Origin: Streptomyces sp. TLI_171
GTDB lineage: Bacteria > Actinomycetota > Actinomycetes > Streptomycetales > Streptomycetaceae
DNA: 64,000 nucleotides
Reading direction: 5' to 3'
Assembly (NCBI RefSeq): GCF_003610255.1
Contig: NZ_RAPS01000001.1
Location: 6,661,001-6,725,000, forward strand
Every line of letters begins with the position of its first letter. Position 1 is the stretch's first letter. Positions 17,035-25,617 of this stretch are shown here, piece by piece. A program made the position numbers and the translations under genes. The notes below the pieces were generated by a model. It did not search any database. It saw nothing but the letters and a program-made list of their open reading frames with translations, and was not told the origin of the DNA.

Positions 17035-18192
17035 TCAGGCGGCGTGCGAGGCGTCCGCGTCCGGGGCGGTGGTGAGGTCGTGGTGGATGGGGCCGCGGGA
17101 GGCGGAGAGCGGGAGGCAGGACCCGCCGCGGGTGAGGGCGACCAGTTCGGCGGCGATGGAGACGGCGGTCTCCTCGGGGGTGCGGGCACCGAGGTCCAGG
17201 CCGATGGGGGAGTTGAGGCGGGCCAACTCGGCTTCGCTCAGGCCGACTTCGCGCAGCCGGGCGTTGCGGTCCCGGTGGGTGCGGCGGGAGCCCATCGCGC
17301 CGACGTAGCCGACCGGCAGGCGCAGGGCGCGCTCCAGCAGCGGGATGTCGAACTTGGCGTCGTGGGTGAGGACGCACAGCACGCTGCGGCCGTCCAGCAG
17401 CTCCAGCTGGCTGTCCAGGTAGCGGTGCGGCCAGTCGACGACCAGCTCGTCCGCCTCGGGGAAGCGCCGACGGGTCGCGAACACGGGGCGGGCGTCGCAG
17501 ACGGTGACGTGGTAGCCGAGGAACTTGCCGATCCGCACCACCGCGGAGGCGAAGTCGATCGCCCCGAAGACGATCATGCGCGGGGCGGGGACGTACGCCT
17601 CGACGAAGACCGTGACGGTGTCGGCGCCGTCCTCGGAGCAGGGCCGCCCGTCCGGGCCGAGGACCAGCCGGCCGGTGCGGCCGGCCGACAGCATGGCGCG
17701 GGCCTCGGCGACCACCGCGCGCTCCAGCCGGAAGGAGGCCAGGGCGCCGTGGTGGGCGTCGCCGGTGACGGCGACGGTCGCGCCGAGCAGCGCGCCGGGG
17801 CCGTCGATGATCCGGGCCACCGCGACGGGCGTGCCGGAGGCGATGTACGCGACGGCGGCGTCCAGGCCGGCGTCCGTGCCGGGAACGACCGGCTGCACGA
17901 AGACGTCGAGCACGCCGCCGCAGGTCAGTCCGACGGCGAAGGCGTCCTCGTCGCTGTAGCCGAAGCGCTCCAGCACGGGGGCGCCGGTGCGCAGCGCCTC
18001 CTGGCACAGCTCGTACACCGCGCCCTCGACGCACCCGCCGGAGACCGAGCCGACCGCCTGGCCGTCCGCGTCGACGGCCAGCGCCGCGCCGGGATCGCGC
18101 GGCGCGGAGCCGGACACGCCGACCACGGTGGCCACGGCGAAGGGGCGCCCGGCGGCGTGCCAGGCGTGAAGCTGCGCGGCGATGTCGTGCAC
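17035..18192 (-). CDS. xdhC: XdhC-family molybdenum cofactor insertion protein
   Basis: This 385-residue protein has an XdhC/CoxI N-terminal domain (VGVSGSAPRDPGAALAVDADG, then VSGGCVEGAVYE near residues 50-62, and GLTCGGVLDVFVQP). A C-terminal Rossmann-like domain follows, with MIVFGAIDFASAVVRIG, VLTHDAKFDIPLL and YVGAMGSRRT. XdhC binds and sulfurates molybdenum cofactor and inserts it into xanthine dehydrogenase. The GTG start at 18192 is favoured by AAGGAG five bases upstream. It lies downstream of the xdh genes and purine permease, in the expected order for a purine operon. Confidence 0.88.
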   Translation of the reverse strand: MHDIAAQLHAWHAAGRPFAVATVVGVSGSAPRDPGAALAVDADGQAVGSVSGGCVEGAVYELCQEALRTGAPVLERFGYSDEDAFAVGLTCGGVLDVFVQPVVPGTDAGLDAAVAYIASGTPVAVARIIDGPGALLGATVAVTGDAHHGALASFRLERAVVAEARAMLSAGRTGRLVLGPDGRPCSEDGADTVTVFVEAYVPAPRMIVFGAIDFASAVVRIGKFLGYHVTVCDARPVFATRRRFPEADELVVDWPHRYLDSQLELLDGRSVLCVLTHDAKFDIPLLERALRLPVGYVGAMGSRRTHRDRNARLREVGLSEAELARLNSPIGLDLGARTPEETAVSIAAELVALTRGGSCLPLSASRGPIHHDLTTAPDADASHAA

Positions 18193-18276
18193 GAGTGCTC
18201 CTTGCGCTACCAGTCCAGTGTGCAACGGGAGGGGCCGCCCCACCGGAAACGCTCCGGCGGGACGGCGGGGGCGGGG

Positions 18277-19737
18277 CTAGTGGACGCCCATCCAGGACTT
18301 GATCGGGACGAGCGCGAAGTAGACGACGAACACCGCGGAGAGGATCCACATCAGCGGGCCGGGCTCGCGCCACTTGCCGGTGCCCGCCTTGATCACGGTG
18401 TAGGAGATGACGCCGGCCGCGACACCCGCGGTGATGCTGTAGGTGAACGGCATCAGCACGCAGGTCAGGAAGGCGGGGATGGCGATCTCGCGGTCCGACC
18501 AGTCGATGTGCCGGGCCTGGCTCATCATCATCGAGCCGATCACCACCAGCGCCGCGGAGGCGACCTGCACCGGCACCACGGCGGCCACCGGCGAGAAGAA
18601 CAGCATCAGCGCGAACGCTCCGCCGGTGACGGCGGAGGCCAGGCCGGTGCGGGCGCCGTCGCCGACGCCGGTCGCCGACTCGACGAACACGGTCTGCCCG
18701 GACGCCCCGGACAGGCCGCCGATCGCGCCGCCCGCGCCGTCGATGAACAGCGCCTTCGACAGGCCGGGCATCCGGCCCTTGGAGTCGGCCAGGCCGGCCT
18801 CGGTGCCGACGCCGATGATGGTGGCCATCGCGTCGAAGAACCCGGCCAGGACCAGGGTGAACACCGCGACGGAGGCGCTGATCGCGCCCAGCCCGTGCGA
18901 GCCGAACGCGCCGAACAGGTCGACGTGCCCGAACAGCCCGAAGTCGGGGGCGGAGACCGGGGAGCCGGGCCAGGTCGGAGCGGAGCCGCCCCAGTCCTTC
19001 GCGGTCAGCCCGGCCGCCTGGTTGACCACCAGCGCGACCGCGGTGCCCGCCGCGATGCCGATCAGGATCGCGCCCCGGACGCCCCGGGCCAGCAGCACGA
19101 AGATGCTCAGCAGGGTGAGGGCGAAGATCAGCACCGGCCAGCCCTGCAGTTCGCCGAACGGGCCGAGCGAGAGCGGGGTCGGGCCGCCGGTGTGCACGAA
19201 GCCGGCCTTGTAGAAGCCGATGATCGCGACGAACAGGCCGATGCCGATGGTGATGGCGTGCTTGAGCGGCAGCGGAATGCCGTTCATGATCTTCTCGCGC
19301 AGTCCCGAGACCACCAGCAGCACGATCAGCAGGCCGTAGATCACGCACAGGCCCATCGCCTGCGCCCAGGTGGTGTGCGGCACCACCAGGGCGGATATCG
19401 CACCCGAGACGGAGAGTCCGGCGGCGACCGCGAGCGGCACGTTGCCGACCAGGCCCATCAGGACGGTGGTGACCGCCGCGGCGAGCGCGGTGGCGGTGGT
19501 CAGCTGGCCGTGGCTGAGCTTGGCGCCGGTGACGTCCGCGCCGCTCAGGATGATCGGGTTGAGCAGGACGATGTAGGCCATCGCCATGAAGGTGGTGAGC
19601 CCGCCGCGGAGTTCGTTGCCCAGCGTGGAACCGCGCGCCGAGATCTTGAAGTACGCGTCGAGCGCGCCTCTGGAGGGTGTTTCGGGCGCGGTGGGGGCCG
19701 CTTCGGTGGGGCCGGGCTCCGTAGAGGTCCGGGTCAT
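18277..19737 (-). CDS. NCS2 (AzgA-type) purine permease
   Basis: This 486-residue polytopic membrane protein has about 12 helices. It begins with the AzgA-like LRGGLTTFMAMAYIVLLNP and contains GLSVSGAISALVV and FFDAMATIIGVGTEAGLADS. These belong to the guanine/hypoxanthine/xanthine branch of NCS2. ATG 19735-19737 has GGGAG five bases upstream and is preferred to a TTG 12 bases further out. Lying between the xanthine dehydrogenase genes and xdhC, it most likely imports hypoxanthine, xanthine or guanine for the pathway. Confidence 0.9.
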   Translation of the reverse strand: MTRTSTEPGPTEAAPTAPETPSRGALDAYFKISARGSTLGNELRGGLTTFMAMAYIVLLNPIILSGADVTGAKLSHGQLTTATALAAAVTTVLMGLVGNVPLAVAAGLSVSGAISALVVPHTTWAQAMGLCVIYGLLIVLLVVSGLREKIMNGIPLPLKHAITIGIGLFVAIIGFYKAGFVHTGGPTPLSLGPFGELQGWPVLIFALTLLSIFVLLARGVRGAILIGIAAGTAVALVVNQAAGLTAKDWGGSAPTWPGSPVSAPDFGLFGHVDLFGAFGSHGLGAISASVAVFTLVLAGFFDAMATIIGVGTEAGLADSKGRMPGLSKALFIDGAGGAIGGLSGASGQTVFVESATGVGDGARTGLASAVTGGAFALMLFFSPVAAVVPVQVASAALVVIGSMMMSQARHIDWSDREIAIPAFLTCVLMPFTYSITAGVAAGVISYTVIKAGTGKWREPGPLMWILSAVFVVYFALVPIKSWMGVH

Positions 19738-19843
19738 GTCCACTCCCAAGGTTCATAGGGGGTTGGGGTGGGCGAGCCGACCTGATGGCCCGTCAGGGAG
19801 GGCGGCAGGGGGACTGGTTCGACTCACGGGTGGGGGTGCTGGA

Positions 19844-19869
19844 CCGTCCGGCCCGGCGTGGCCGGACGG
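19844..19869. terminator. Hairpin after the xanthine dehydrogenase large-subunit gene
   Basis: CCGTCCGGCC (19844-19853) pairs with GGCCGGACGG (19860-19869) around a six-base loop. It sits in the 191-base gap between the molybdenum subunit and the permease gene, so it may attenuate transcription between the two halves of the locus. The same gap contains TGATGGCCCGTCA at 19783-19795. Confidence 0.5.
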
Positions 19870-19928
19870 CGGGGCCCCGGGGTCGGGGGAAGACTCGGAT
19901 GCCGACCCCGGGGACGTTCGAGGTGCCG

Positions 19929-22289
19929 TCAGAGCGTGTCGGTGAGGTGCTCGGGCCGGACCGGGATCCGGGTGAGCGCCTTGCCGGTGGCCTGGCGGAT
20001 CGCCGCCACGATCGACGGGGTGGCGGAGACCGTGGGGGCCTCGCCGACGCCGCGCAGTCCGTACGGGGCGTTCGGGTCGGGACGCTCCAGGATCTCCACC
20101 GGGATCGGCGGGGTGTCCAGGATGGTGGGGATCAGGTAGTCGGTGAAGGACGCGTTGCGCACCTTGCCGTCCTTGACCACGATCTCCTCCATCACCGCGA
20201 GGCCCAGCGCCTGGGTGCAGCCGCCCTGGATCTGGCCGACCACCGAGAGCGGGTTGAGTGCCTTGCCGACGTCCTGGACGGCCGTCAGTTCGACCACCTT
20301 GACCAGGCCGAGCTCCACGTCCACGTCGACCACCGCGCGGTTGGCGCAGAAGGTGTACTGGACGTGGCCGAAGCCCTGCCCGGTCTCCTTGTCGAACGGC
20401 ACGGTGGGCCGGTGGTGGTGCTCGCGGGTCTGCTCGATCACCTCGTCGCCCAGCAGGTCGACCATGGAGATCAGCACGCCCGCGGAGGCGGAGACCACCT
20501 TGCCGCCGACCAGCGCGATGTCGGTCTGGGTCCAGCCGTAGCGGTGGCGGCCCTTCTCGACCAGTTCGTGCCGCACCGCCTCGGCGGCGAGCTTCACCGC
20601 CCCGCCCGTCATGTAGGTCTGCCGGGAGGCGGAGGTGGAGCCCGCCGAGCCGACCTCGGTGTTCGCCGGGTGGATGGTCACCTGCTCGACGCCCAGCTCG
20701 GTGCGGGCGATCTGCGCATGCACGGTGACACCGCCCTGCCCGACCTCGGCCATCGCGGTGTGCACCATGGCGACCGGCTCGCCGCCGATCACCTCCAGCC
20801 GGACCCTGGCGGTCGAGTAGTCGTCGAAGCCCTCGGAGAAGCCGACGTTCTTGATGCCCACCGAGTAGCCCACGCCGCGCACGATGCCCTCGCCGTGCGA
20901 GGTGTTGGACAGCGCGCCCGGCAGGGTGCGCACGTCCAGGTGCTCCAGGTCGAGCGGCGGCGGCAGCGGCATGTCCTTGACCCGCTGCAGCAGCTCGGCG
21001 ACCGGCGCGGGCGCGTCGATCTCCTGACCGGTCGGCATGAAGTCGCCCTGGGTGACGGCGTTCAGCTGCCGCAGCTCCACCGGGTCCATGCCGAGCGCCT
21101 CGGCCAGCTTGTCCATCTGCGACTCGTAGCCGAACGCGGCCTGCACCGCGCCGAAGCCGCGCATCGCCCCGCAGGACGGGTTGTTGGAGTACAGCGCGAT
21201 GGCGTGCATCGCCACGTTCGGGATCACGTACGGGCCGTGGCCCAGCGAGGCGGCGTTGCCGACCACCGCGGGGGAGGCGGAGGCGTAGGCGCCGCCGTCC
21301 AGCACGATCCGGCAGTCGGCGAAGACCAGCTTGCCGTCGCGGGTCGCGCCGTGCTCGTAGCGCATCTTCGCCGGGTGGCGGTGCACGTGTCCGAAGAAGG
21401 ACTCGTCGCGGGCGTACACGATCTTGACGGGCTTGCCGGTGTGCAGCGCCAGCAGGCAGGCGTGGATCTGCATCGACAGGTCCTCGCGGCCGCCGAACGC
21501 ACCGCCCACGCCGGCCAGCGTGAGCCGGACCTTCTCCTGCGGCAGGTTCAGCACCGGAGCCATCTGCTGGCGGTCCACGTGCAGCCACTGGGTGGCGATG
21601 TACAGGTCGATGCCGCCGTCCTCGGCGGGCACCGCGAGACCGGACTCCGGGCCGAGGAAGGCCTGGTCCTGCATGCCGACCTCGTACTCGCCGGAGACGA
21701 TCACGTCCGCCAGCGCCCGCACCTCGTCGGTCACGCCCAGGCCGGAGACCAGCTTCTGCTCGTGGCAGATGTTGCCGTACGCGTGCGACTTGTACTCGTG
21801 CGGCTCGTGCACGTAGCCGTGGGTCTCCGGGTCGAGGCACTGCTCCTCGGTGGTGATCGGGGTGAGCACCTCGTACTCGACCTTGATCTTCTTCACCGCG
21901 CGGCGGGCGGTCTCCGGGTGGTCCGCGGCCACCAGGGCGATCGCCTCGCCGTGGTAGCGGATCTTGTCGATCGCCAGCGCCGGCTGGTCCGCGATCTCCA
22001 GGCCGTAGTACTTCTCGCCCGGGATGTCCTCGTGGGTGAGCACCGCGTACACGCCGGGAACCTTCAGCGCCTCCGAGATGTCCACCGACAGGATGGTGGC
22101 GCGCGGGTGCGGGGAGCGCAGCGCCGTCCCCCAGAGCATGTCCTCGTGCCACATGTCGGAGGAGTAGGCGAACTCGCCGCGCACCTTCAGGTGGCCGTCG
22201 GGCCGCAGCGGCGAGCCGCCGATCCCGTCCTTCGACGACTGGTGGATCTTCTGCAGGTTCTTCTCGCCCTGGACCGTTCGCGTCGTCAC
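19929..22289 (-). CDS. Xanthine dehydrogenase, molybdenum-binding large subunit
   Basis: This 786-residue subunit has the aldehyde oxidase/xanthine dehydrogenase N-terminal hammerhead (about 25-140). Molybdopterin-binding segments follow, including GVGGAFGGRED (about 265), MRGFGAVQAAF and QGGCTQALGLAVMEEI. The catalytic Glu is in RGVGEAPTVS (near residue 748). The family oxidises hypoxanthine and xanthine to urate. GTG 22287-22289 overlaps the stop of the iron-sulfur subunit gene (GTGA), so the two are translationally coupled. The large subunit is separate, as in three-subunit bacterial enzymes. Confidence 0.92.
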   Translation of the reverse strand: MTTRTVQGEKNLQKIHQSSKDGIGGSPLRPDGHLKVRGEFAYSSDMWHEDMLWGTALRSPHPRATILSVDISEALKVPGVYAVLTHEDIPGEKYYGLEIADQPALAIDKIRYHGEAIALVAADHPETARRAVKKIKVEYEVLTPITTEEQCLDPETHGYVHEPHEYKSHAYGNICHEQKLVSGLGVTDEVRALADVIVSGEYEVGMQDQAFLGPESGLAVPAEDGGIDLYIATQWLHVDRQQMAPVLNLPQEKVRLTLAGVGGAFGGREDLSMQIHACLLALHTGKPVKIVYARDESFFGHVHRHPAKMRYEHGATRDGKLVFADCRIVLDGGAYASASPAVVGNAASLGHGPYVIPNVAMHAIALYSNNPSCGAMRGFGAVQAAFGYESQMDKLAEALGMDPVELRQLNAVTQGDFMPTGQEIDAPAPVAELLQRVKDMPLPPPLDLEHLDVRTLPGALSNTSHGEGIVRGVGYSVGIKNVGFSEGFDDYSTARVRLEVIGGEPVAMVHTAMAEVGQGGVTVHAQIARTELGVEQVTIHPANTEVGSAGSTSASRQTYMTGGAVKLAAEAVRHELVEKGRHRYGWTQTDIALVGGKVVSASAGVLISMVDLLGDEVIEQTREHHHRPTVPFDKETGQGFGHVQYTFCANRAVVDVDVELGLVKVVELTAVQDVGKALNPLSVVGQIQGGCTQALGLAVMEEIVVKDGKVRNASFTDYLIPTILDTPPIPVEILERPDPNAPYGLRGVGEAPTVSATPSIVAAIRQATGKALTRIPVRPEHLTDTL

Positions 22290-22780
22290 TTCTGGTCCCC
22301 TTCACCGGAGGCGGCGCACTTGCGGGCCGAGGCCAGCCGCACCGCGTCCATGATCTTCTCGTAGCCGGTGCAGCGGCACAGGTTGCCCGACAGGGCCTCG
22401 CGGATGTCCGTGTCGGAGGGCTGCGCGTCCCGCTCCAGCAGGGCGTCGGTCTGCACCAGCAGGCCAGGGGTGCAGAAGCCGCACTGCACGGCGCCCGCGT
22501 CCACGAACGCCTGCTGGACCAGGCCCAGCTCGCCGTCCTCCTCCGCCAGGCCCTCGACGGTGCGCACCTCGCGGTCCTGCACCTGACCGGCCGCCACCAG
22601 GCAGGAGCAGACCGGCAGCCCGTCCAGGTAGACCGTGCAGGAGCCGCACTCGCCCTGCTCGCACGCGTTCTTGGACCCGGGCAGGCCGACCCGCTCGCGC
22701 AGGACGTACAGCAGGGACTCGCCCTCCCACACGTCGTCGGCCTCCACCGGCTTGCCGTTCGCGGTGAATGTGACCCTCAT
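22286..22780 (-). CDS. Xanthine dehydrogenase, 2Fe-2S subunit
   Basis: This 164-residue subunit has a plant-type ferredoxin cluster (CEQGECGSC, then CSC, about residues 38-61) and the second helical cluster (CGFCTPG and LCRCTGY, about 98-140). All eight cysteines expected for two [2Fe-2S] centres are present. It passes electrons from molybdenum to FAD. It starts with ATG 22778-22780 overlapping the FAD subunit stop (ATGA) and overlaps the large subunit start by four bases. Confidence 0.93.
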   Translation of the reverse strand: MRVTFTANGKPVEADDVWEGESLLYVLRERVGLPGSKNACEQGECGSCTVYLDGLPVCSCLVAAGQVQDREVRTVEGLAEEDGELGLVQQAFVDAGAVQCGFCTPGLLVQTDALLERDAQPSDTDIREALSGNLCRCTGYEKIMDAVRLASARKCAASGEGDQK

Positions 22781-23664
22781 GCCGCGCTCCTGATCTGCTT
22801 GCGGTAGTCGTTCCAGGTCCAGGTCAGGGTGCGGCGGGCCATCACGGCCAGCGCGTGCCGCCGGTAGTCGGCGGTGCCCCGGACGTCGTCGATCGGGGAG
22901 GCCGCGGACTTCACCAGCTCGCCGAAGCGCTGGATCACTTCCGCGCCCAGCAGTTCGCCGGACTCCCACAGACCGCGCTCGGCGAGGACCCCGCGCAGGT
23001 ACTCCTCGGCCTCCACGGCCCGGCGCGGCGTCGGCGCGGCCGAACCGATGCCGGTGCCGACCGTCCCGTCCTTCGGGTGCAGCGCGAAACCGAACGCGCA
23101 GACCGCGATCACCATCGCGTTGCGGGTACCGATCTTCGAGAACTGCTGCGGGCCGTCCGCGACCGGGATGCGCACCGCGCCGATCAGCTCGTCCGGCTCC
23201 AGGCTGTTGCGCTTCACCCCGACGTAGAACTCGTCGATCGGGATCAGCCGCACCCCGCGCACCGAGTGCGCCTCCACGAACACGTCGCGGCCCGCCGCCA
23301 GCAGCGCCGGGTGCGAGTCGCCGGCCGGCGAGGCCGCGCCCAGGTTGCCGCCGACGCTGCCGCGGTTGCGGATCTGCGGCGAACCCACGGTGTGCGAGGC
23401 CAGCGCCAGGCCCGGCAGCGGCACGGCCAGCTCCTCGATGATCCGGGCGTACGGCACCGCCGCACCCAGCCGGACGACGTCGTCCTCGCTGCTCCACTCG
23501 GTGAGCTCGGTGATGCGGTTCAGGTCGAGAATCGCGGATGGCCGGTGCACGTCGAAGTTCATCTCGACCATGACGTCCGTGCCGCCGGAGATCGGCAGCG
23601 CGGTGGGGTGCTCGGCCTTCGCCGCGAGTGCCTCGTCCCAGGTAGCGGGCCGAAGGAACTCCAT
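22777..23664 (-). CDS. Xanthine dehydrogenase, FAD-binding subunit
   Basis: This 295-residue subunit has PALPISGGTD-like FAD-binding residues (seen as ALPISGGTDV, about 22-31), QIRNRGSVGGNLG (about 101-113) and a C-terminal CO-dehydrogenase flavoprotein domain. It hands electrons to NAD+. It is the first gene of the minus-strand operon FAD, 2Fe-2S, Mo, purine permease, XdhC. ATG 23664 has GAGGAG about nine bases upstream. It is divergent from the PucR-type regulator, which is the likely controller. Confidence 0.92.
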   Translation of the reverse strand: MEFLRPATWDEALAAKAEHPTALPISGGTDVMVEMNFDVHRPSAILDLNRITELTEWSSEDDVVRLGAAVPYARIIEELAVPLPGLALASHTVGSPQIRNRGSVGGNLGAASPAGDSHPALLAAGRDVFVEAHSVRGVRLIPIDEFYVGVKRNSLEPDELIGAVRIPVADGPQQFSKIGTRNAMVIAVCAFGFALHPKDGTVGTGIGSAAPTPRRAVEAEEYLRGVLAERGLWESGELLGAEVIQRFGELVKSAASPIDDVRGTADYRRHALAVMARRTLTWTWNDYRKQIRSAA

Positions 23665-23963
23665 GCGGGTGTCTCCTCAAGTTGTCGCCGACCGGACGCG
23701 GGCACTGCGCCCTTGCCGGTGGCCGGGCCCGGAGGCCGATCGGTCACCGCGGTGCAGCCCGGCGGCGTGTTGGCAAGTGAACTCCTGTGACCGGGGCCAC
23801 TGGCAGTCACCGATGGCATGAGGACCGGGAGTGACCTGCGGCACCGTCCTGTACGTTCCTCTAAGGTGGACGATCCCGCAGCTCACCTCGTGCACACTGG
23901 GCCGTCCCGGCACCGGAATCACCCCCACCCTCACCCTCACAGACCAACCGGAAGGACCCGCCC
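23665..23963. promoter_or_regulatory. Divergent control region of xdh operon and PucR gene
   Basis: This 299-base gap separates the FAD-subunit gene from the regulator gene. It must hold both promoters. I see no strong palindrome; imperfect repeats around 23790-23830 (GCCACTGGCAGT, GATGGCATGAGG) are the best candidates for a regulator site. No small gene is evident. Confidence 0.4.
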
Positions 23964-25556
23964 ATGCGCGTCCGCGACCTGCTCGCCCCCGGCGCCCCCC
24001 CGCTGCGCCTGCTCACCGGAGAGGACGAGCTCGACCGGCAGGTCACCGGCGTGATGACCACCGACCTGCAGGACCCCGGCCGCTACCTGCACGGCGGCGA
24101 ACTCGTCCTCACCGGCATGCTCTGGCGCACCGAGGCCGCCGACTCCGAGCGCTTCGTGCGCACCATCGTCGCGGGCGGCGCCGCCGCGCTCGGCGCCGGC
24201 GAGGCCGAGGTCGGCCCCGTGCCCGCCGACCTCGCCGACGCCTGCCGCCGGCACCGCCTGCCGCTGCTGGTGGTCCCCGACGACATCGCCTTCGGCGCCG
24301 TCACCGAGTACGTCGGCCGGCAGGTCTCCGCCGACCGGGCCGCCGACCTCGCCGCCCTGGTCGACCGCCACCGCCTGCTGGTCTCCGCCGCCGGCGCGGG
24401 CGGCCTGGACGCCGTCCTCGACCTGCTCGGCGGCGACCTCGACCTGGACTGCTGGGTGCTCACCCCCACCGGCCGGGTGGTCGCCGGACCGGCCGACCGG
24501 CTGCCCACCGCCGACCGCGACCAGCTGTCCCGCGCCCACCTCGCCGCCCAGCGCCAGCGCCGCCGGCCCCCGCACCGGGTCCGGCTCGCCACCGGCACCT
24601 ACTCGCTGCTGCCCGCCGCCGCCGAGACCACCCACGAGGCCCCGCTCGCCGACTGGATCCTCGCGGTGGCCGGCGACGTCACCGAGTGGACGCCCAAGCG
24701 CCAGCAGCTCGCCGACAACCTGGCCCGGCTGGTCGCCGCCGAACGCACCCGCCGCGACGAGGGCGGCCGGCTGCGCCGCCGGATCGCCGACGAGGTGCTG
24801 GCCCTGCTCCAGCAGGACGCCGACCCCGCCGAGATCGGCCGCGCCCTGCAGGCCTCCACCACCATGGCCACCCGCTACGAGGGCTCCGCCGGGACCGCCG
24901 CCGACAGCCAGCAGTGGCTGGTGCTGTCCGCCGACGCCACCGGCCTGCCCGACGGCGCGCTCCGCCCGGTCCTCGAAGAAGCCCTGGCCGGGGCCACCGA
25001 CCGCGCCCTGGTCGCCGCCCTCGGCGCGACCGGCGCCGTCGTCGTGCTGCCCGCCCTGGACGTCGCCGTCCCCGCCGACGCGGTGCGCGCCCTGCTCGCC
25101 CCGCTGGAGGCCGGACTCGGCTCCGAGGGCCGGATCACCGTCGGGGTGTGCGCCCCCGCCGCCGAGTCCGGCGGCCTGCGCGGCGCCCTGGAGGAGGCCC
25201 GGCACGCCCGCCGGATCGCCGCCGCCCGGGTCGGCCGGGTCTGCGTCGCCGGCCCCGAGGAACTCGCCTCGCACGTGCTGCTGCTGGCCGCCGTCCCCGA
25301 CGAGGTCCGGCGCGCCTTCCGCTCCCGGCTGCTCGACAAGGTCATCGCCTACGACCTGGAGCACCAGGCCGACCTGGTCCGCACCCTGGAGGCGTTCCTG
25401 CGCTCCGACGGGTCCTGGACCAGGTGCGCCGCCCAGCTGCACGTCCACGTGAACACGCTGCGGTACCGGATCGGCCGGATCGAGGAGCTGACGGGCCGTG
25501 ACCTGTCCAGGCTGGAGGACCGGGTCGACTTCTACCTGGCGCTGGAGCTCGCCTAG
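23964..25556 (+). CDS. PucR-family transcriptional regulator
   Basis: This 530-residue protein has an N-terminal purine-catabolism sensing domain (MRVRDLLAPGAPPLRLLTGEDELDRQV, then VTGVMTTDLQDPGRYLHGGELVLTG). A central GGDEF-like linker domain follows, and a C-terminal PucR helix-turn-helix (TLEAFLRSDGSWTRCAAQLHV, HVNTLRYRIGRIEELTGRDL, about 475-515). ATG 23964 has GGAAGGA eight bases upstream. Its position divergent from the xanthine dehydrogenase operon makes it the probable purine-responsive controller. It ends directly at a 28-base hairpin. Confidence 0.9.
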   Translation: MRVRDLLAPGAPPLRLLTGEDELDRQVTGVMTTDLQDPGRYLHGGELVLTGMLWRTEAADSERFVRTIVAGGAAALGAGEAEVGPVPADLADACRRHRLPLLVVPDDIAFGAVTEYVGRQVSADRAADLAALVDRHRLLVSAAGAGGLDAVLDLLGGDLDLDCWVLTPTGRVVAGPADRLPTADRDQLSRAHLAAQRQRRRPPHRVRLATGTYSLLPAAAETTHEAPLADWILAVAGDVTEWTPKRQQLADNLARLVAAERTRRDEGGRLRRRIADEVLALLQQDADPAEIGRALQASTTMATRYEGSAGTAADSQQWLVLSADATGLPDGALRPVLEEALAGATDRALVAALGATGAVVVLPALDVAVPADAVRALLAPLEAGLGSEGRITVGVCAPAAESGGLRGALEEARHARRIAAARVGRVCVAGPEELASHVLLLAAVPDEVRRAFRSRLLDKVIAYDLEHQADLVRTLEAFLRSDGSWTRCAAQLHVHVNTLRYRIGRIEELTGRDLSRLEDRVDFYLALELA

Positions 25557-25557
25557 C

Positions 25558-25617
25558 CGGTCCGACGGCAGGGGCGCGGCACCGGATCTCCGGTGCCGCG
25601 CCCCTGCCGTCGGACCG
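25558..25617. terminator. Perfect 28-base inverted repeat, bidirectional terminator
   Basis: The arms 25558-25585 and 25590-25617 are exact reverse complements over 28 bases with a four-base ATCT loop. The repeat fills the whole space between the stop codon of the PucR gene (25554-25556) and that of the convergent acyltransferase gene (25618-25620). Confidence 0.85.

Noticed and set aside
25490..25502. TGACGGGCCGTGA inside the PucR gene
   Set aside because: It is in frame coding sequence (Leu-Thr-Gly-Arg-Asp) and not at a stop codon, so it is not counted among the stop palindromes.
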